The notes beneath the pieces are model-generated. The model was given only the letters and a program-made list of their open reading frames with translations, searched no databases and was not told the origin of the DNA. From WHSY01 sp050700385 (GTDB lineage Bacteria; Actinomycetota; Actinomycetes; Mycobacteriales; Pseudonocardiaceae), in the NCBI GenBank assembly GCA_050700385.1, contig JBOHGT010000212.1:1-23606 (forward strand): DNA of 23,606 nucleotides, in the 5' to 3' direction. Made by a program: the position numbers and the translations under genes. The number at the start of each line of letters is the position of its first letter. Position 1 is the first letter of the stretch. Below are positions 7,331 to 15,604 of the stretch, in pieces.

Positions 7331-7408
7331 GGGTCGGGCTCCAAGGCGCAGACGACAGGGTAGGCGCGCGGCAATGCGGTGGGTGGGATAGGTGTAACGC
7401 TACGCGGT

Positions 7409-8965
7409 CTAGGGCCGGCGTAGTGCGGCTTCGGCACCGTAGGCCACACCCGACGTGGGTTCGGCGTCGCCCGCAACACCCTTCTCCACGGCGGCGAGGT
7501 CCTCGAGGAGATGCTTGCCGATGGCCGCGCTGGGTGGCAGCGGGATCGGGTACTCGCCGTCGAAGCAGGCGGCGCACAGCCGGGTGCGGGGCTGATCAGA
7601 GGCGGCGATCAGGCCATCGAGGCTCACGTAGCCGAGGCTGTCGGCGCCGATCGAGCGGCGCACCCCATCGGCGTCGGCGCCGTTGGCGATGAGCTCGGCG
7701 CGGGAGGCGAAGTCGATGCCGTAGAAGCAGGGCCACCTGACGGGCGGGCTCGCGATGCGCACGTGCACCTCGACGGCACCGGCCTCGCGCAGCATCCGTA
7801 CCAGCGCGCGCTGGGTGTTGCCACGGACGATCGAGTCGTCCACCACGACCAGGCGTTTGCCGCGGATCACGTCGCGCAGCGGGTTGAGCTTGAGGCGGAT
7901 ACCGAGCTGGCGGATGGTCTGCGACGGCTGGATGAAGGTGCGCCCGACGTAGGCGTTCTTCACCAGGCCGGAGCCGTAGGGGATGCCGCTGGCCTGGGCG
8001 TACCCGATCGCGGCCGGGGTGCCCGACTCCGGGACGGGGATGACCAGGTCGGCCTCGGCGGGATGCTCGTGCGCGAGCCGGCGACCGATCTCCACCCGGG
8101 TGGCGTGCACCCCGCGGCCGGCGATCGTGGTGTCCGGCCGAGCGAGGTAGACGTACTCGAAGACGCAGCCCTTGGGCTGCGGGTTGGCGAACCTCGATGA
8201 CCGCAGCCCCCCGGCGTCGATGGCCAGCAGCTCGCCGGGCTCGACCTCGCGGACGAAGGACGCGCCGACGATGTCCAGCGCGGCGGTCTCGGAGGCGACG
8301 ACCCAGCCCCGGTCCAGCCGGCCCAGCACGAGCGGGCGGACACCGTGCGGGTCACGGGCGGCGTAGAGGGTTCGCTCGTCGGAGAACACCAGGGAGAACG
8401 CGCCGCGCAGCCTCGGCAGCAGCCGCAGCGCCGCCTCCTCGAAGCCGGTGTCGGCGGCGGCGTGGGCGAGCAGGCCGGTGATGAGGTCGGAGTCGGTGGT
8501 GGCCGCTTGCATGGCCGAGCCGTCACGACCGTTGCGCATCGGGATGCCGGCCTCGCGGGCGTGCTCCAGCAGCTCGGCGGTGTTCACCAGGTTGCCGTTG
8601 TGCCCCAGGGCAAGGCCCGAGCCGGTGGCCGTGGTGCGGAAGGTGGGCTGGGCATTCTCCCAGGTCGTCGAGCCGGTGGTGGAGTAGCGGCAGTGCCCGA
8701 CGGCGATGTGGCCCGGCAGGCTGGAGAGCACCTGCTCGTCGAACACCTGGCTGACCAGCCCGAGGTCCTTGAACACCAGCACCTGCGCGCCGTCCGAGAC
8801 GGCGATGCCGGCGGCCTCCTGGCCGCGGTGCTGCAGCGCGTACAGGCCGTAATAGGTGAGCTTCGCGACGTCCTCACCGGGCGCCCAGACGCCGAAGACG
8901 CCGCATTCTTCCCTGGGGTTGTTGTCACTGTGGTCGGGGTCCTGGCAGGGCGGTGTGGTGGCCAC
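7409..8965 (-). CDS. purF: Amidophosphoribosyltransferase (glutamine PRPP amidotransferase)
   Basis: PurF makes phosphoribosylamine from PRPP and glutamine, the committed step of purine synthesis. The 518-residue reading starts at a GTG at 8965, which has GAGGGAG about nine bases upstream. It gives a 20-residue propeptide ending PREE before Cys21 of ECGVFGVW, the N-terminal nucleophile after processing. A longer frame to 9040 adds only unlike sequence. Visible motifs: YALQHRGQE, GHCRYSTTGS and GHNGNLVN (glutaminase half), then VVVDDSIVRGNT (PRPP loop). Cysteines in GCVFEYVY, PCFYGIDF and LCAACFDG match the four ligands of the [4Fe-4S] cluster in Bacillus-type PurF, so the enzyme is probably oxygen-sensitive. 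It heads a purF-purM pair. Confidence 0.96.
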   Translation of the reverse strand: MATTPPCQDPDHSDNNPREECGVFGVWAPGEDVAKLTYYGLYALQHRGQEAAGIAVSDGAQVLVFKDLGLVSQVFDEQVLSSLPGHIAVGHCRYSTTGSTTWENAQPTFRTTATGSGLALGHNGNLVNTAELLEHAREAGIPMRNGRDGSAMQAATTDSDLITGLLAHAAADTGFEEAALRLLPRLRGAFSLVFSDERTLYAARDPHGVRPLVLGRLDRGWVVASETAALDIVGASFVREVEPGELLAIDAGGLRSSRFANPQPKGCVFEYVYLARPDTTIAGRGVHATRVEIGRRLAHEHPAEADLVIPVPESGTPAAIGYAQASGIPYGSGLVKNAYVGRTFIQPSQTIRQLGIRLKLNPLRDVIRGKRLVVVDDSIVRGNTQRALVRMLREAGAVEVHVRIASPPVRWPCFYGIDFASRAELIANGADADGVRRSIGADSLGYVSLDGLIAASDQPRTRLCAACFDGEYPIPLPPSAAIGKHLLEDLAAVEKGVAGDAEPTSGVAYGAEAALRRP

Positions 8966-9003
8966 CTGCGGCGCTCCCTCGCGATGGGGTCGGACGGGGT
9001 CCC

Positions 9004-9009
9004 AGTCTA
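9004..9009 (-). promoter_or_regulatory. Possible -10 box of purF
   Basis: TAGACT on the minus strand fits the actinobacterial TANNNT pattern and would start the transcript near 8997, leaving a leader of about 30 bases that contains the GAGGGAG binding site. No clear -35 box is visible. Confidence 0.3.
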
Positions 9010-9036
9010 CGTCCCGCGCCCCGGCAGGACCCATTC

Positions 9037-9603
9037 TCATGGTCGGCGGCCGAGCAGCGCGAGCAACCGGGTCTGGGTGTCGGCGTCGCCGCCGATCTCG
9101 ACCGGTGGATTGAACAGGCCGGTGGCGGCGAGTTGGTCGGCATGCGCCGTGACCATCTCGTACACCTCGGCGACCAGCCCACCGTCGAGCCGCTCGTCCG
9201 CGCCGATGCCGCGAGCCAGGTCCCAGGCGTGCACCGCGAGGTCCATGGTCATCTCCCGGCAGTACCCCTCGGCCGGCCGGCGGCCGTAGGACAGCTCGAC
9301 GTGCCGGTGCAGCGCGCCGGGCGCGGCGAACGCATCCCGCGCCAGGGCCGAGGCCGACCGCCAGGCCGCCACCGGGTCGTCACCGAGCTGGTCGGCGTCG
9401 AAGCGGTCCCCGACGTCCTCGACGGTCGCCCCGTCCATCAGCAGCGGTACCCAGAGCTGCTCGGTGACGAGGTGGTCCACCAGCATCCGGACGTCCCAGT
9501 TACTGCAGGGCGTCGGCTCGTGCCACTGGTCGGAACGCACCGCCCGGACCCGGCGGTCGAATTCGTCGAGCCCGGTGGCGTGCAGGCTGAGCGCATCAGT
9601 CAT
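9037..9603 (-). CDS. TIGR03086-type DinB-fold metal-binding protein
   Basis: The 188-residue product belongs to the TIGR03086 group of DinB / maleylpyruvate-isomerase-N fold proteins of actinobacteria. The family hallmark PTPCSNWDVRMLVDHLV (residues 31-47) includes a probable metal-ligand histidine (His44). DLAVHAWDLARGIG follows in the last third with a second histidine cluster, and the chain ends at a short NPPVEIGGDAD segment. Relatives are thought to be mycothiol-dependent or divalent-metal enzymes, but the substrate is unknown. Two ATGs nine bases apart (9612 and 9603) are possible; neither has a strong ribosome binding site, and 9603 (MTDALSLHA) looks more like relatives. It lies between the GGDEF/EAL gene and purF on the same strand. 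Confidence 0.8.
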   Translation of the reverse strand: MTDALSLHATGLDEFDRRVRAVRSDQWHEPTPCSNWDVRMLVDHLVTEQLWVPLLMDGATVEDVGDRFDADQLGDDPVAAWRSASALARDAFAAPGALHRHVELSYGRRPAEGYCREMTMDLAVHAWDLARGIGADERLDGGLVAEVYEMVTAHADQLAATGLFNPPVEIGGDADTQTRLLALLGRRP

Positions 9604-9638
9604 GCCCGCCATGATCCGCCCGACAGCGGATCAGCGCA

Positions 9639-11720
9639 CTAGCGCGCGCTCAGCGCCTGGTCCGCCAGCAGTTCGGTGATCACCTCGGGCGGGCCGGGGC
9701 GGGCGTAGAGCCAGCCCTGCGCGGTGTCGCAGCCGATCGCGCGCAGCCGGGCGGCCTGCGCTGCGGTCTCCACGCCCTCGGCGGTGACCGTGAGGCCCAG
9801 CGTGTGCGCCAGCGACACCAGGGTCTCGACGATGCGCTGGTCCACCGGGTCGCCCGTCGGCGAGCGCAGCCCGTCCATGAACGCCCCGGCGATCTTCAGC
9901 TCGCACACCGGCAGCCGCCGGAGGTAGGCCAGGTTGGAGTAGCCGGTGCCGAAGTCGTCGATCGCGATGCGCACGCCGAGGTCGGCGAGCCGTTGCAGCG
10001 TGCGGATCGCGTCGTCGTCGCTGCCCATCACCGAGCTCTCGGTGAGCTCGATTTGCAGTCGCTGCGGCGCGAGCCCGGTCTCGTCCAGCACCGCGGCGAC
10101 CGCCGCCACCACGCCAGGGTCGCGGGCCTGCCGCTCGGCGAGGTTGACGGACACGAACGGCCCGTCCCATCCGACGGCCTGCTTGCACGCCTGCCGCAGT
10201 ACCCATGCGCCGAGCGGCACGATCAGCCCGGTCTCCTCGGCGAGCCCGATGAACCGGTCCGGCCCGAGCCGGCCGAGCTCCGGATGCGCCCAGCGCACCA
10301 GCGCCTCGGCTCCCGTCACAGCACCGTCGGCGAGCCGGATCAGCGGCTGGTAGTCGACGTAGAACTCCCCCCGGTCCAGCGCGGCCGGCATCGTCGCCGA
10401 CAGCGTGAAGCGGGCCACCTGGTGGGCGTTGCGCTCGGCGTCGTAGAGCGCCCACCGGCTCTTGCCGTCGCCCTTCGCCCAGTACAGCGTGATGTCGGCG
10501 GCCTGCATGAGCTCGGCCGCGCTGGTACCGGCGACGGGTCGCTCGACGATCCCGATCGATGCCGTGACGGCCAGCTCATGGCCGGCGATGCGCACCGGCT
10601 GCGCCACCGCGGCGAGCACCTGCTCGGCCAGCGCGACGACCTCGTCGGTGCCCGCGCAACCGGCCACGAGAACGACGAACTCGTCGCCGCCCATCCGCGC
10701 CGCGAGTCGCGAGGTGCCCGCCACGCAGCCGGCCAGCCGGTGCGCAATCGTGACCAGCAGCTGGTCGCCGACGTGATGGCCCAGACTGTCGTTGATCACC
10801 TTGAACCCGTCGAGGTCCAGGTAGCACAGCCCGACCCGCTCCGCGCCCGAGGCGAGGGTGGCCGCGAGCCGCTCGGTGAACAGTGCCCGGTTGGGCAGCT
10901 CGGTCAGCGGGTCGTGCAGCGCCTGGTGGCGCAGCCGGCTCTGCAATCGGTGCCGGTCGGTGACGTCCTCGAGCATCACCACCTGGAACTGCGGCACGCC
11001 GGCCTCGTCGCGCACCAGCGACACCGTCAGCTGCGCCCAGCGGGCGTCACCATCGCTGCGCAGCAGCCGGATCTCGGTACGCAACCGATCGGTCTCCCCG
11101 TGCACCACCGCCCGGTAGCCCGGCCACACCCGCCTAGCGTCGCCGGAATGTACGAACTCGCTGAGGTTGCGCCCGCACAGCTCGTCGAGCGGGTGGCCGG
11201 ACATCTCCAGCAGGGCGGTGTTGGCGTCGGAGATCGCGCCGTCGAGGTCGGCGATCGCGATGCCGGTGCCGGCCTGGGTGAACACCGCGTGGAACCGGGC
11301 GTCGCTGGCCCGCAGCGCGGTCTCGGTGCTGCGCCGCCCCGCCAGCATCGCGCGCAGGATCGACTCCTGCTCGAGCTGGGTACGCTCCCGCAGCTCCCGC
11401 GCGAACCCGGCGGTGAGCGCACCCTGCAGCGCCGCCACCCGGCGGCCGGGACCGAGTTCGGTGGCGAGCAGCTCGACGGTTCGGCGCAGCGTCTCGGTGC
11501 CGGTGAAGTGCGCCGCCACCATCCGGGCACCGACGCCCGCGGCGGGCTCGGCGTTGAACGGCTCGCCGGCCAGCGCGTCGAGCAGCTCCGCCGCGAACTC
11601 CTCGAGCAGTGCGCCGAGCTCGCGGTGGGTCAGCGGCACGTAGCTGGTGCCTACCACGGCCCGCGACCACCGCCGGGCGAACTCTGCGGCGTCGATCATG
11701 CCGTTGCCGCTCGCGCTCAT
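9639..11720 (-). CDS. PAS-GGDEF-EAL protein (c-di-GMP cyclase/phosphodiesterase)
   Basis: The product has about 693 residues from the ATG at 11720. Domains: an N-terminal all-helical region (1-135), a PAS domain (about 139-255, FHAVFTQAGTGIAIADLDG), a GGDEF domain (about 264-420) with an intact GGDEF at 344-348, and an EAL domain (about 440-690) with EALVRW, VNL, ELTES, DDFGTGYSNL, TAEGVE and AQGWLYARP. The inhibitory I-site RxxD before GGDEF is absent (GTSR there). In the EAL domain the lysine of the K-x-D catalytic element is kept but the aspartate is alanine (LKIAGAF), which may weaken hydrolysis. No membrane segment is visible, so it is probably cytoplasmic. The frame is open to a GTG at 11819, but the extra part is low-complexity; ATG 11699 is another choice. 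It sits among purine genes as a likely separate unit. Confidence 0.9.
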   Translation of the reverse strand: MSASGNGMIDAAEFARRWSRAVVGTSYVPLTHRELGALLEEFAAELLDALAGEPFNAEPAAGVGARMVAAHFTGTETLRRTVELLATELGPGRRVAALQGALTAGFARELRERTQLEQESILRAMLAGRRSTETALRASDARFHAVFTQAGTGIAIADLDGAISDANTALLEMSGHPLDELCGRNLSEFVHSGDARRVWPGYRAVVHGETDRLRTEIRLLRSDGDARWAQLTVSLVRDEAGVPQFQVVMLEDVTDRHRLQSRLRHQALHDPLTELPNRALFTERLAATLASGAERVGLCYLDLDGFKVINDSLGHHVGDQLLVTIAHRLAGCVAGTSRLAARMGGDEFVVLVAGCAGTDEVVALAEQVLAAVAQPVRIAGHELAVTASIGIVERPVAGTSAAELMQAADITLYWAKGDGKSRWALYDAERNAHQVARFTLSATMPAALDRGEFYVDYQPLIRLADGAVTGAEALVRWAHPELGRLGPDRFIGLAEETGLIVPLGAWVLRQACKQAVGWDGPFVSVNLAERQARDPGVVAAVAAVLDETGLAPQRLQIELTESSVMGSDDDAIRTLQRLADLGVRIAIDDFGTGYSNLAYLRRLPVCELKIAGAFMDGLRSPTGDPVDQRIVETLVSLAHTLGLTVTAEGVETAAQAARLRAIGCDTAQGWLYARPGPPEVITELLADQALSAR

Positions 11721-11861
11721 CCGGTGCGGCCGGCGACGGCGTCCACCACGTACATCCGCACCGGGCTGGGCCTGTCCACGTCGATGCCCGCTGGAGCCCG
11801 TACCGGACGCTCCACGCACATCCCCCTCTCCGCTACAACGACCACCGGAGCATAGGAGCCG

Positions 11862-12260
11862 TCATCCGTCCGGCGCAGCTCCGCCCCTCACCAGCGGGAG
11901 CCAGGACGAGACGTCGGCACGGGTGCCGGAGGCGGTGACGCGGCGCTGCACGAGGGCATCGGGCCATGCCAGCCGCCCGGTGACCAGCTCCAGCCAGGTC
12001 CGCGGGTCGGTCTCCACCACATTCGGCGGGGTACCGCGGGTGTGCCGCGGCCCGCCGACGCACTGCACCGCCGCGAACGGCGGCACCCGTACCTCGACGG
12101 TGCGCCCGGGCGCGATCTGCTCGAGGGTGCGCAGGCTCAGCCGCACCGCGGTGGCCAACCGGGCGCGCTCCGGCTCCGGCCCCACGCCGTCCAGCCAGCC
12201 CGCGACGGCCGCGACCGCGGCGCGCAGCTGCTGCGGGTCGACACGTCGGCGGGGCGGCAC
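11862..12260 (-). CDS. SCP2-like 'sterol carrier family' protein linked to purL
   Basis: The 132-residue protein matches the small actinobacterial family annotated as sterol carrier family protein, often found beside purL. It begins with a basic PPRRRVDPQQLRAAV. The core has APGRTVEVRVPPFAAVQ, then GPRHTRGTPPNVVETDPRTWLELVTGRLAW, which is the family signature, and a C-terminal RADVSSWLPL. A lipid ligand is suggested only by the fold name; the actual role is unknown. The start is a GTG at 12260 without a recognisable ribosome binding site. The 50 bases between it and the purL stop are mostly a tandem 16-base repeat, so translation may depend on readthrough from purL. Confidence 0.8.
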   Translation of the reverse strand: MPPRRRVDPQQLRAAVAAVAGWLDGVGPEPERARLATAVRLSLRTLEQIAPGRTVEVRVPPFAAVQCVGGPRHTRGTPPNVVETDPRTWLELVTGRLAWPDALVQRRVTASGTRADVSSWLPLVRGGAAPDG

Positions 12261-12263
12261 GCC

Positions 12264-12295
12264 AGCAGGCTACGACCCCAGCAGGCTACGACCCC
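12264..12295. repeat. Tandem duplication of a 16-base unit
   Basis: AGCAGGCTACGACCCC occurs twice head to tail (12264-12279 and 12280-12295), followed by a partial third copy (AGCAC). It fills the gap between the purL stop and the SCP-like start. It looks like a slippage or local duplication product. Confidence 0.9.
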
Positions 12296-12310
12296 AGCAC
12301 CGCCGGCGTG

Positions 12311-14593
12311 TCAGCCGCCGAAGAGGGCAGGCAGCGTGCCCTCCCAGGCGGCGCGCAGCTCGTCCAGGTCGATGCCGGGTATGCCCTCGACTTCCAGCGC
12401 GGGTGAGTCCTCGACGGTTCCGATGCGCGCCGCGGGCAGGCCCCGCGCCTCACACATCGCGGTGAACCGGGCGTGCTCGCGGGACGGCACCGCGAGCAGC
12501 ACCCGCCCGGCGGACTCCGAGAACAGCGCCACGAACGGGTCACCAGGCAGGGCGAGCCGCGCGCCGCGCCCGCCGACCAGGCACGCCTCCACGACCGCAT
12601 GGGCCAGCCCGCCGTCGGAGAGGTCGTGTGCCGCGCTGACCAGGCCGTGCCGGGACGCCGCAGCGAGCACCTCGGCGAGCAGTTGCTCGCGGGCCAGGTC
12701 TACGAGCGGTGGCCGGCCGCCGAGGTGACCGTGCACCACGTGTGCCCACTCGCTGCCGCCGAACTCGTCACGGGTCTCGCCGAGCAGCCAGATCGCGTCG
12801 CCCGCCGCGCCGAAGCCAGTCGGGATCCGGCGGCGCACATCGTCGATCACGCCGAGCACGCCGACCACCGGGGTGGGCAGGATCGCCGTGTTCCCGGTGG
12901 AGTTGTAGAAGCTGACGTTGCCGCCGGTCACCGGGATACCCAGCTGCGCGCACCCGTCGGCCAGGCCGCGCACCGCCTCGGCGAACTGCCACATCACCCC
13001 GGGGTCGGTCGGCGCGCCGAAGTTCGAGCAGTTGGTCACCGCCAGCGGGGTGGCGCCGGAGACCGCGACGTTGCGGTGGGCCTCGGCGAGCGCGAGCTGC
13101 GCTCCCGCGTAGGGGTCCAGCGCGCAGAACCTCGCGTTGCAGTCCGTCGCCACCGCGACGCCGCGATGGGTGGCCTCGTCGATGCGCACCATCCCGGCGT
13201 CGGAGGGTTGGGCGAGCACGGTGTCGCCACGCACGTAGCGGTCGTACTGGTCGGTGACCCACGCCCGCGAGCACAGGTTGGGGCTCGCGACCATGCGCAG
13301 CAGGGTGTCGCGGAGGGAATCCGGTGTGGCCGGTCGAGCCAGCGCTGCCGGGTCGCCGGCGGTCAGCGCGTCCTGGGTGGGCGGTCGAGCCACCGGCCGC
13401 GCGTAGACCGGCCCCTCATGCGCGACGGTGCGCGGGGGGATGTCGACCACGGTCTCGCCGTGCCAGGTGATGAGGAGCCGGTCGCCCCCGGTCACCTCAC
13501 CGATCACGGTGGCGGTGACGTCCCACTTGCGGCACACCGCCATGAAGGCATCCACATCGGACGGGGCGACGACGGCGCACATCCGCTCCTGTGACTCGCT
13601 GGACAGGATCTCGGCGGGGTTCATGCCCTCGGCGCGCAGCGGCACCGCGTCGAGCGTGACGTGCATCCCGCCGTCGCCCGCGCTGGCCAGCTCACTCGTC
13701 GCGCAGGACAGCCCGGCGCCGCCGAGGTCCTGGATGCCGACCACCAGGCGAGCCCGGAACAGCTCGAGGCAGCACTCGATGAGCACCTTCTCGGTGAACG
13801 GGTCGCCGACCTGCACGCTGGGCAGCTTCTTGCGCGCCCCCTCCGTCTCGTCCCCGGAGAAAGTCTCGCTGGCCAGTACGGACACCCCGCCGATGCCGTC
13901 ACGCCCGGTCCGCGCGCCGAACAGGACGATCTTGTTTCCGGCGCCGGAAGCGTGCGCCAGATGCAGGTTCTCCGACCGCATCGCGCCCACACACAGCGCG
14001 TTGACCAGCGGGTTACCGGCGTAGGACGCGTCGAAGACCACCTCGCCGCCGATGTTGGGCAACCCGAGGCAGTTGCCGTAGCCGCCGATCCCGGCGACCA
14101 CTCCCGGAAGCACCCGGGCGGTGTCGGGCGCGTCGGACGGGCCGAAGCGCAGCGAGTCGGCCACCGCGATCGGGCGTGCGCCCATCGCCATGATGTCCCG
14201 CACGATGCCACCGACGCCGGTGGCCGCCCCCTGGTAGGGCTCCACGTAGGACGGATGGTTGTGCGACTCGATCTTGAAGGTCACCGCCCACCCGTCGCCG
14301 ATGTCGACCACGCCGGCGTTCTCCCCGATACCGGCGAGCATCCGAGCCCGCATCGGCTCGGTGGTCGTCTCGCCGAAGTAGCGCAGGTGCGCCTTGGATG
14401 ACTTGTAGGAGCAGTGCTCGCTCCACATCACCGAGTACATCGCCAGTTCGGCGTCGGTGGGCCGCCGGCCGAGGATCTCCCGGATCCGGGCGTACTCGTC
14501 GCCTGCCAGCCCGAGCTCGCGATAGGGCTGCGGCTGCTCCGGGCTGGCCGCGGCGTGATCGACGGTGTCGAGCGGGGTGTTCGTGACGGTCAC
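12311..14593 (-). CDS. purL: Phosphoribosylformylglycinamidine synthase subunit PurL
   Basis: PurL is the ATP-dependent synthetase subunit that turns FGAR into FGAM using ammonia channelled from PurQ. The 760-residue length fits the small bacterial PurL that works with PurS and PurQ. Visible landmarks: MWSEHCSYKSSK (catalytic His60), FKIESHNHPSYVEPYQGAATGVGGI (109-130), GGVSVLASETFSG, IQDLGGAGLSCATSE, a second half-repeat with ALAEAHRNVAVSGATPLAVTNCSNFG, VTGGNVSFYN, and SAAHDLSDGGLAHAVVE. The start is a GTG at 14593 with GGAG about eight bases upstream. It overlaps the purQ stop by GTGA, so translation is probably coupled. About the first 20 residues are a variable leader. Confidence 0.97.
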   Translation of the reverse strand: MTVTNTPLDTVDHAAASPEQPQPYRELGLAGDEYARIREILGRRPTDAELAMYSVMWSEHCSYKSSKAHLRYFGETTTEPMRARMLAGIGENAGVVDIGDGWAVTFKIESHNHPSYVEPYQGAATGVGGIVRDIMAMGARPIAVADSLRFGPSDAPDTARVLPGVVAGIGGYGNCLGLPNIGGEVVFDASYAGNPLVNALCVGAMRSENLHLAHASGAGNKIVLFGARTGRDGIGGVSVLASETFSGDETEGARKKLPSVQVGDPFTEKVLIECCLELFRARLVVGIQDLGGAGLSCATSELASAGDGGMHVTLDAVPLRAEGMNPAEILSSESQERMCAVVAPSDVDAFMAVCRKWDVTATVIGEVTGGDRLLITWHGETVVDIPPRTVAHEGPVYARPVARPPTQDALTAGDPAALARPATPDSLRDTLLRMVASPNLCSRAWVTDQYDRYVRGDTVLAQPSDAGMVRIDEATHRGVAVATDCNARFCALDPYAGAQLALAEAHRNVAVSGATPLAVTNCSNFGAPTDPGVMWQFAEAVRGLADGCAQLGIPVTGGNVSFYNSTGNTAILPTPVVGVLGVIDDVRRRIPTGFGAAGDAIWLLGETRDEFGGSEWAHVVHGHLGGRPPLVDLAREQLLAEVLAAASRHGLVSAAHDLSDGGLAHAVVEACLVGGRGARLALPGDPFVALFSESAGRVLLAVPSREHARFTAMCEARGLPAARIGTVEDSPALEVEGIPGIDLDELRAAWEGTLPALFGG

Positions 14594-15279
14594 CGGCGGT
14601 ACTCCGGGTGCTGTACCACGTCGAGCGCGGAACGGAACACGCCCAGACCGTCATCGCCGGGGCCGGTGAGGGGGTCGATCGCGTGCTCGGGGTGCGGCAT
14701 CAGCCCCACGACCCTGCCGTCGGCCGACGCGATGCCGCCGATGTCGTTCGCAGCGCCGTTGGGATTGCCCCCGACGTAGCGGAACACCACCCGCCCCTGG
14801 CCCTCCAGTTCTGACAGCGTGGACGCATCGGCGACGTAGCGGCCCTCACCCGACTTCACCGGCACCAGGATCTCCGCGCCCGGCTCGTACCGGCCCGACC
14901 ACGCGGTGGTGGCGCTCTCCACCCGTAACCGCTGGTCGCGGCAGACGAAATGCAGGCCGGCGTTGCGCACCAGCGCGCCGGGCAGCAGCCCGGCCTCGCA
15001 GAGGATCTGGAACCCGTTGCAGATCCCGAGGACGGGGACGCCGCGGCGGGCGGCCCCGACCACCGAGCGCAGCACCGGCTGGTGCGAGGCGATCGCGCCG
15101 GCGCGCAGGTAGTCGCCGTAGGAGAACCCGCCGGGGATGATCACGGCGTCGACGCCGCGCAGGTCGTCCTCGGCGTGCCAGAGTGTCACCGGCTCCGCGC
15201 CGACGTGACGCACGGCGCGGGTGGCATCGACGTCATCGAGGCTGCCGGGGAACGTGATGACGCCGATGCGTGCGGTCAC
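14590..15279 (-). CDS. purQ: Phosphoribosylformylglycinamidine synthase subunit PurQ (glutaminase)
   Basis: PurQ is the class I glutamine amidotransferase that feeds ammonia to PurL. The 229-residue protein starts ARIGVITFPGSLDD and shows IIPGGFSYGDYLRAGAIA (oxyanion region), the nucleophile Cys87 in VPVLGICNGFQIL, and the His196/Glu198 pair in GLMPHPEHA, so the triad is complete. NPNGAANDIGGI is also typical. Its GTG start at 15279 overlaps the purS stop by GTGA, and its own TGA overlaps the purL start in the same way. The three subunits are therefore likely made in coupled fashion, as befits a stable complex. Confidence 0.97.
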   Translation of the reverse strand: MTARIGVITFPGSLDDVDATRAVRHVGAEPVTLWHAEDDLRGVDAVIIPGGFSYGDYLRAGAIASHQPVLRSVVGAARRGVPVLGICNGFQILCEAGLLPGALVRNAGLHFVCRDQRLRVESATTAWSGRYEPGAEILVPVKSGEGRYVADASTLSELEGQGRVVFRYVGGNPNGAANDIGGIASADGRVVGLMPHPEHAIDPLTGPGDDGLGVFRSALDVVQHPEYRR

Positions 15280-15509
15280 AGCCGCTGCACCGTCCAGTCC
15301 TCGATCACCGGGTTCGCCAGCAGCTCGCCTGCGATCCGGTGCAAGGTGTCGGTGTCGACAGTGTCGTCGACGTCCAGCTCGAAGTGCTTGCCCTGCCGCA
15401 CCTCGCGGACGCCGTCGAAACCCAGCCGGGGCAGCGCGCGGGCGATGGCCTGACCCTGCGGGTCGAGGATCTCCGGCTTGGGGACGACGTCGACGACTAC
15501 TCTCGGCAC
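15276..15509 (-). CDS. purS: Phosphoribosylformylglycinamidine synthase subunit PurS
   Basis: PurS is the small dimeric subunit that bridges PurQ and PurL in the FGAM synthase complex. The 77-residue length is normal, and the sequence VVVDVVPKPEILDPQGQAI, then GFDGVREVRQGKHFELDV, is the family pattern. The start is a GTG at 15509. No Shine-Dalgarno sequence is obvious, but a TAACCT hexamer ends seven bases upstream, so the message may be leaderless. It is the first gene of purS-purQ-purL and is divergent from the MBL hydrolase gene across 95 bases. Confidence 0.95.
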   Translation of the reverse strand: MPRVVVDVVPKPEILDPQGQAIARALPRLGFDGVREVRQGKHFELDVDDTVDTDTLHRIAGELLANPVIEDWTVQRL

Positions 15510-15516
15510 GGCCGCC

Positions 15517-15522
15517 AGGTTA
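15517..15522 (-). promoter_or_regulatory. Possible -10 box giving a leaderless purS transcript
   Basis: TAACCT (minus strand, 15522-15517) is followed by seven bases and then the purS GTG, the spacing expected when transcription begins at the start codon. The absence of a binding site before purS agrees with this. No clear -35 box is seen. Confidence 0.35.
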
Positions 15523-15604
15523 CCGCCGTCTTCGAGGTCACCGCCGGGGGAGGCGGAGCCGGTCGAGCAGTGGCAGGGTGGCGGCTGATGCAGGAGGTGA
15601 CCTG

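Noticed and set aside
6263..7363. Long plus-strand ORF opposite purM, and similar long ORFs opposite purF, purL, the GGDEF/EAL gene and purB
   Set aside because: Typical antisense shadows of high-GC genes: His/Gly/Asp-rich or Arg-rich composition and no domain or start signals.
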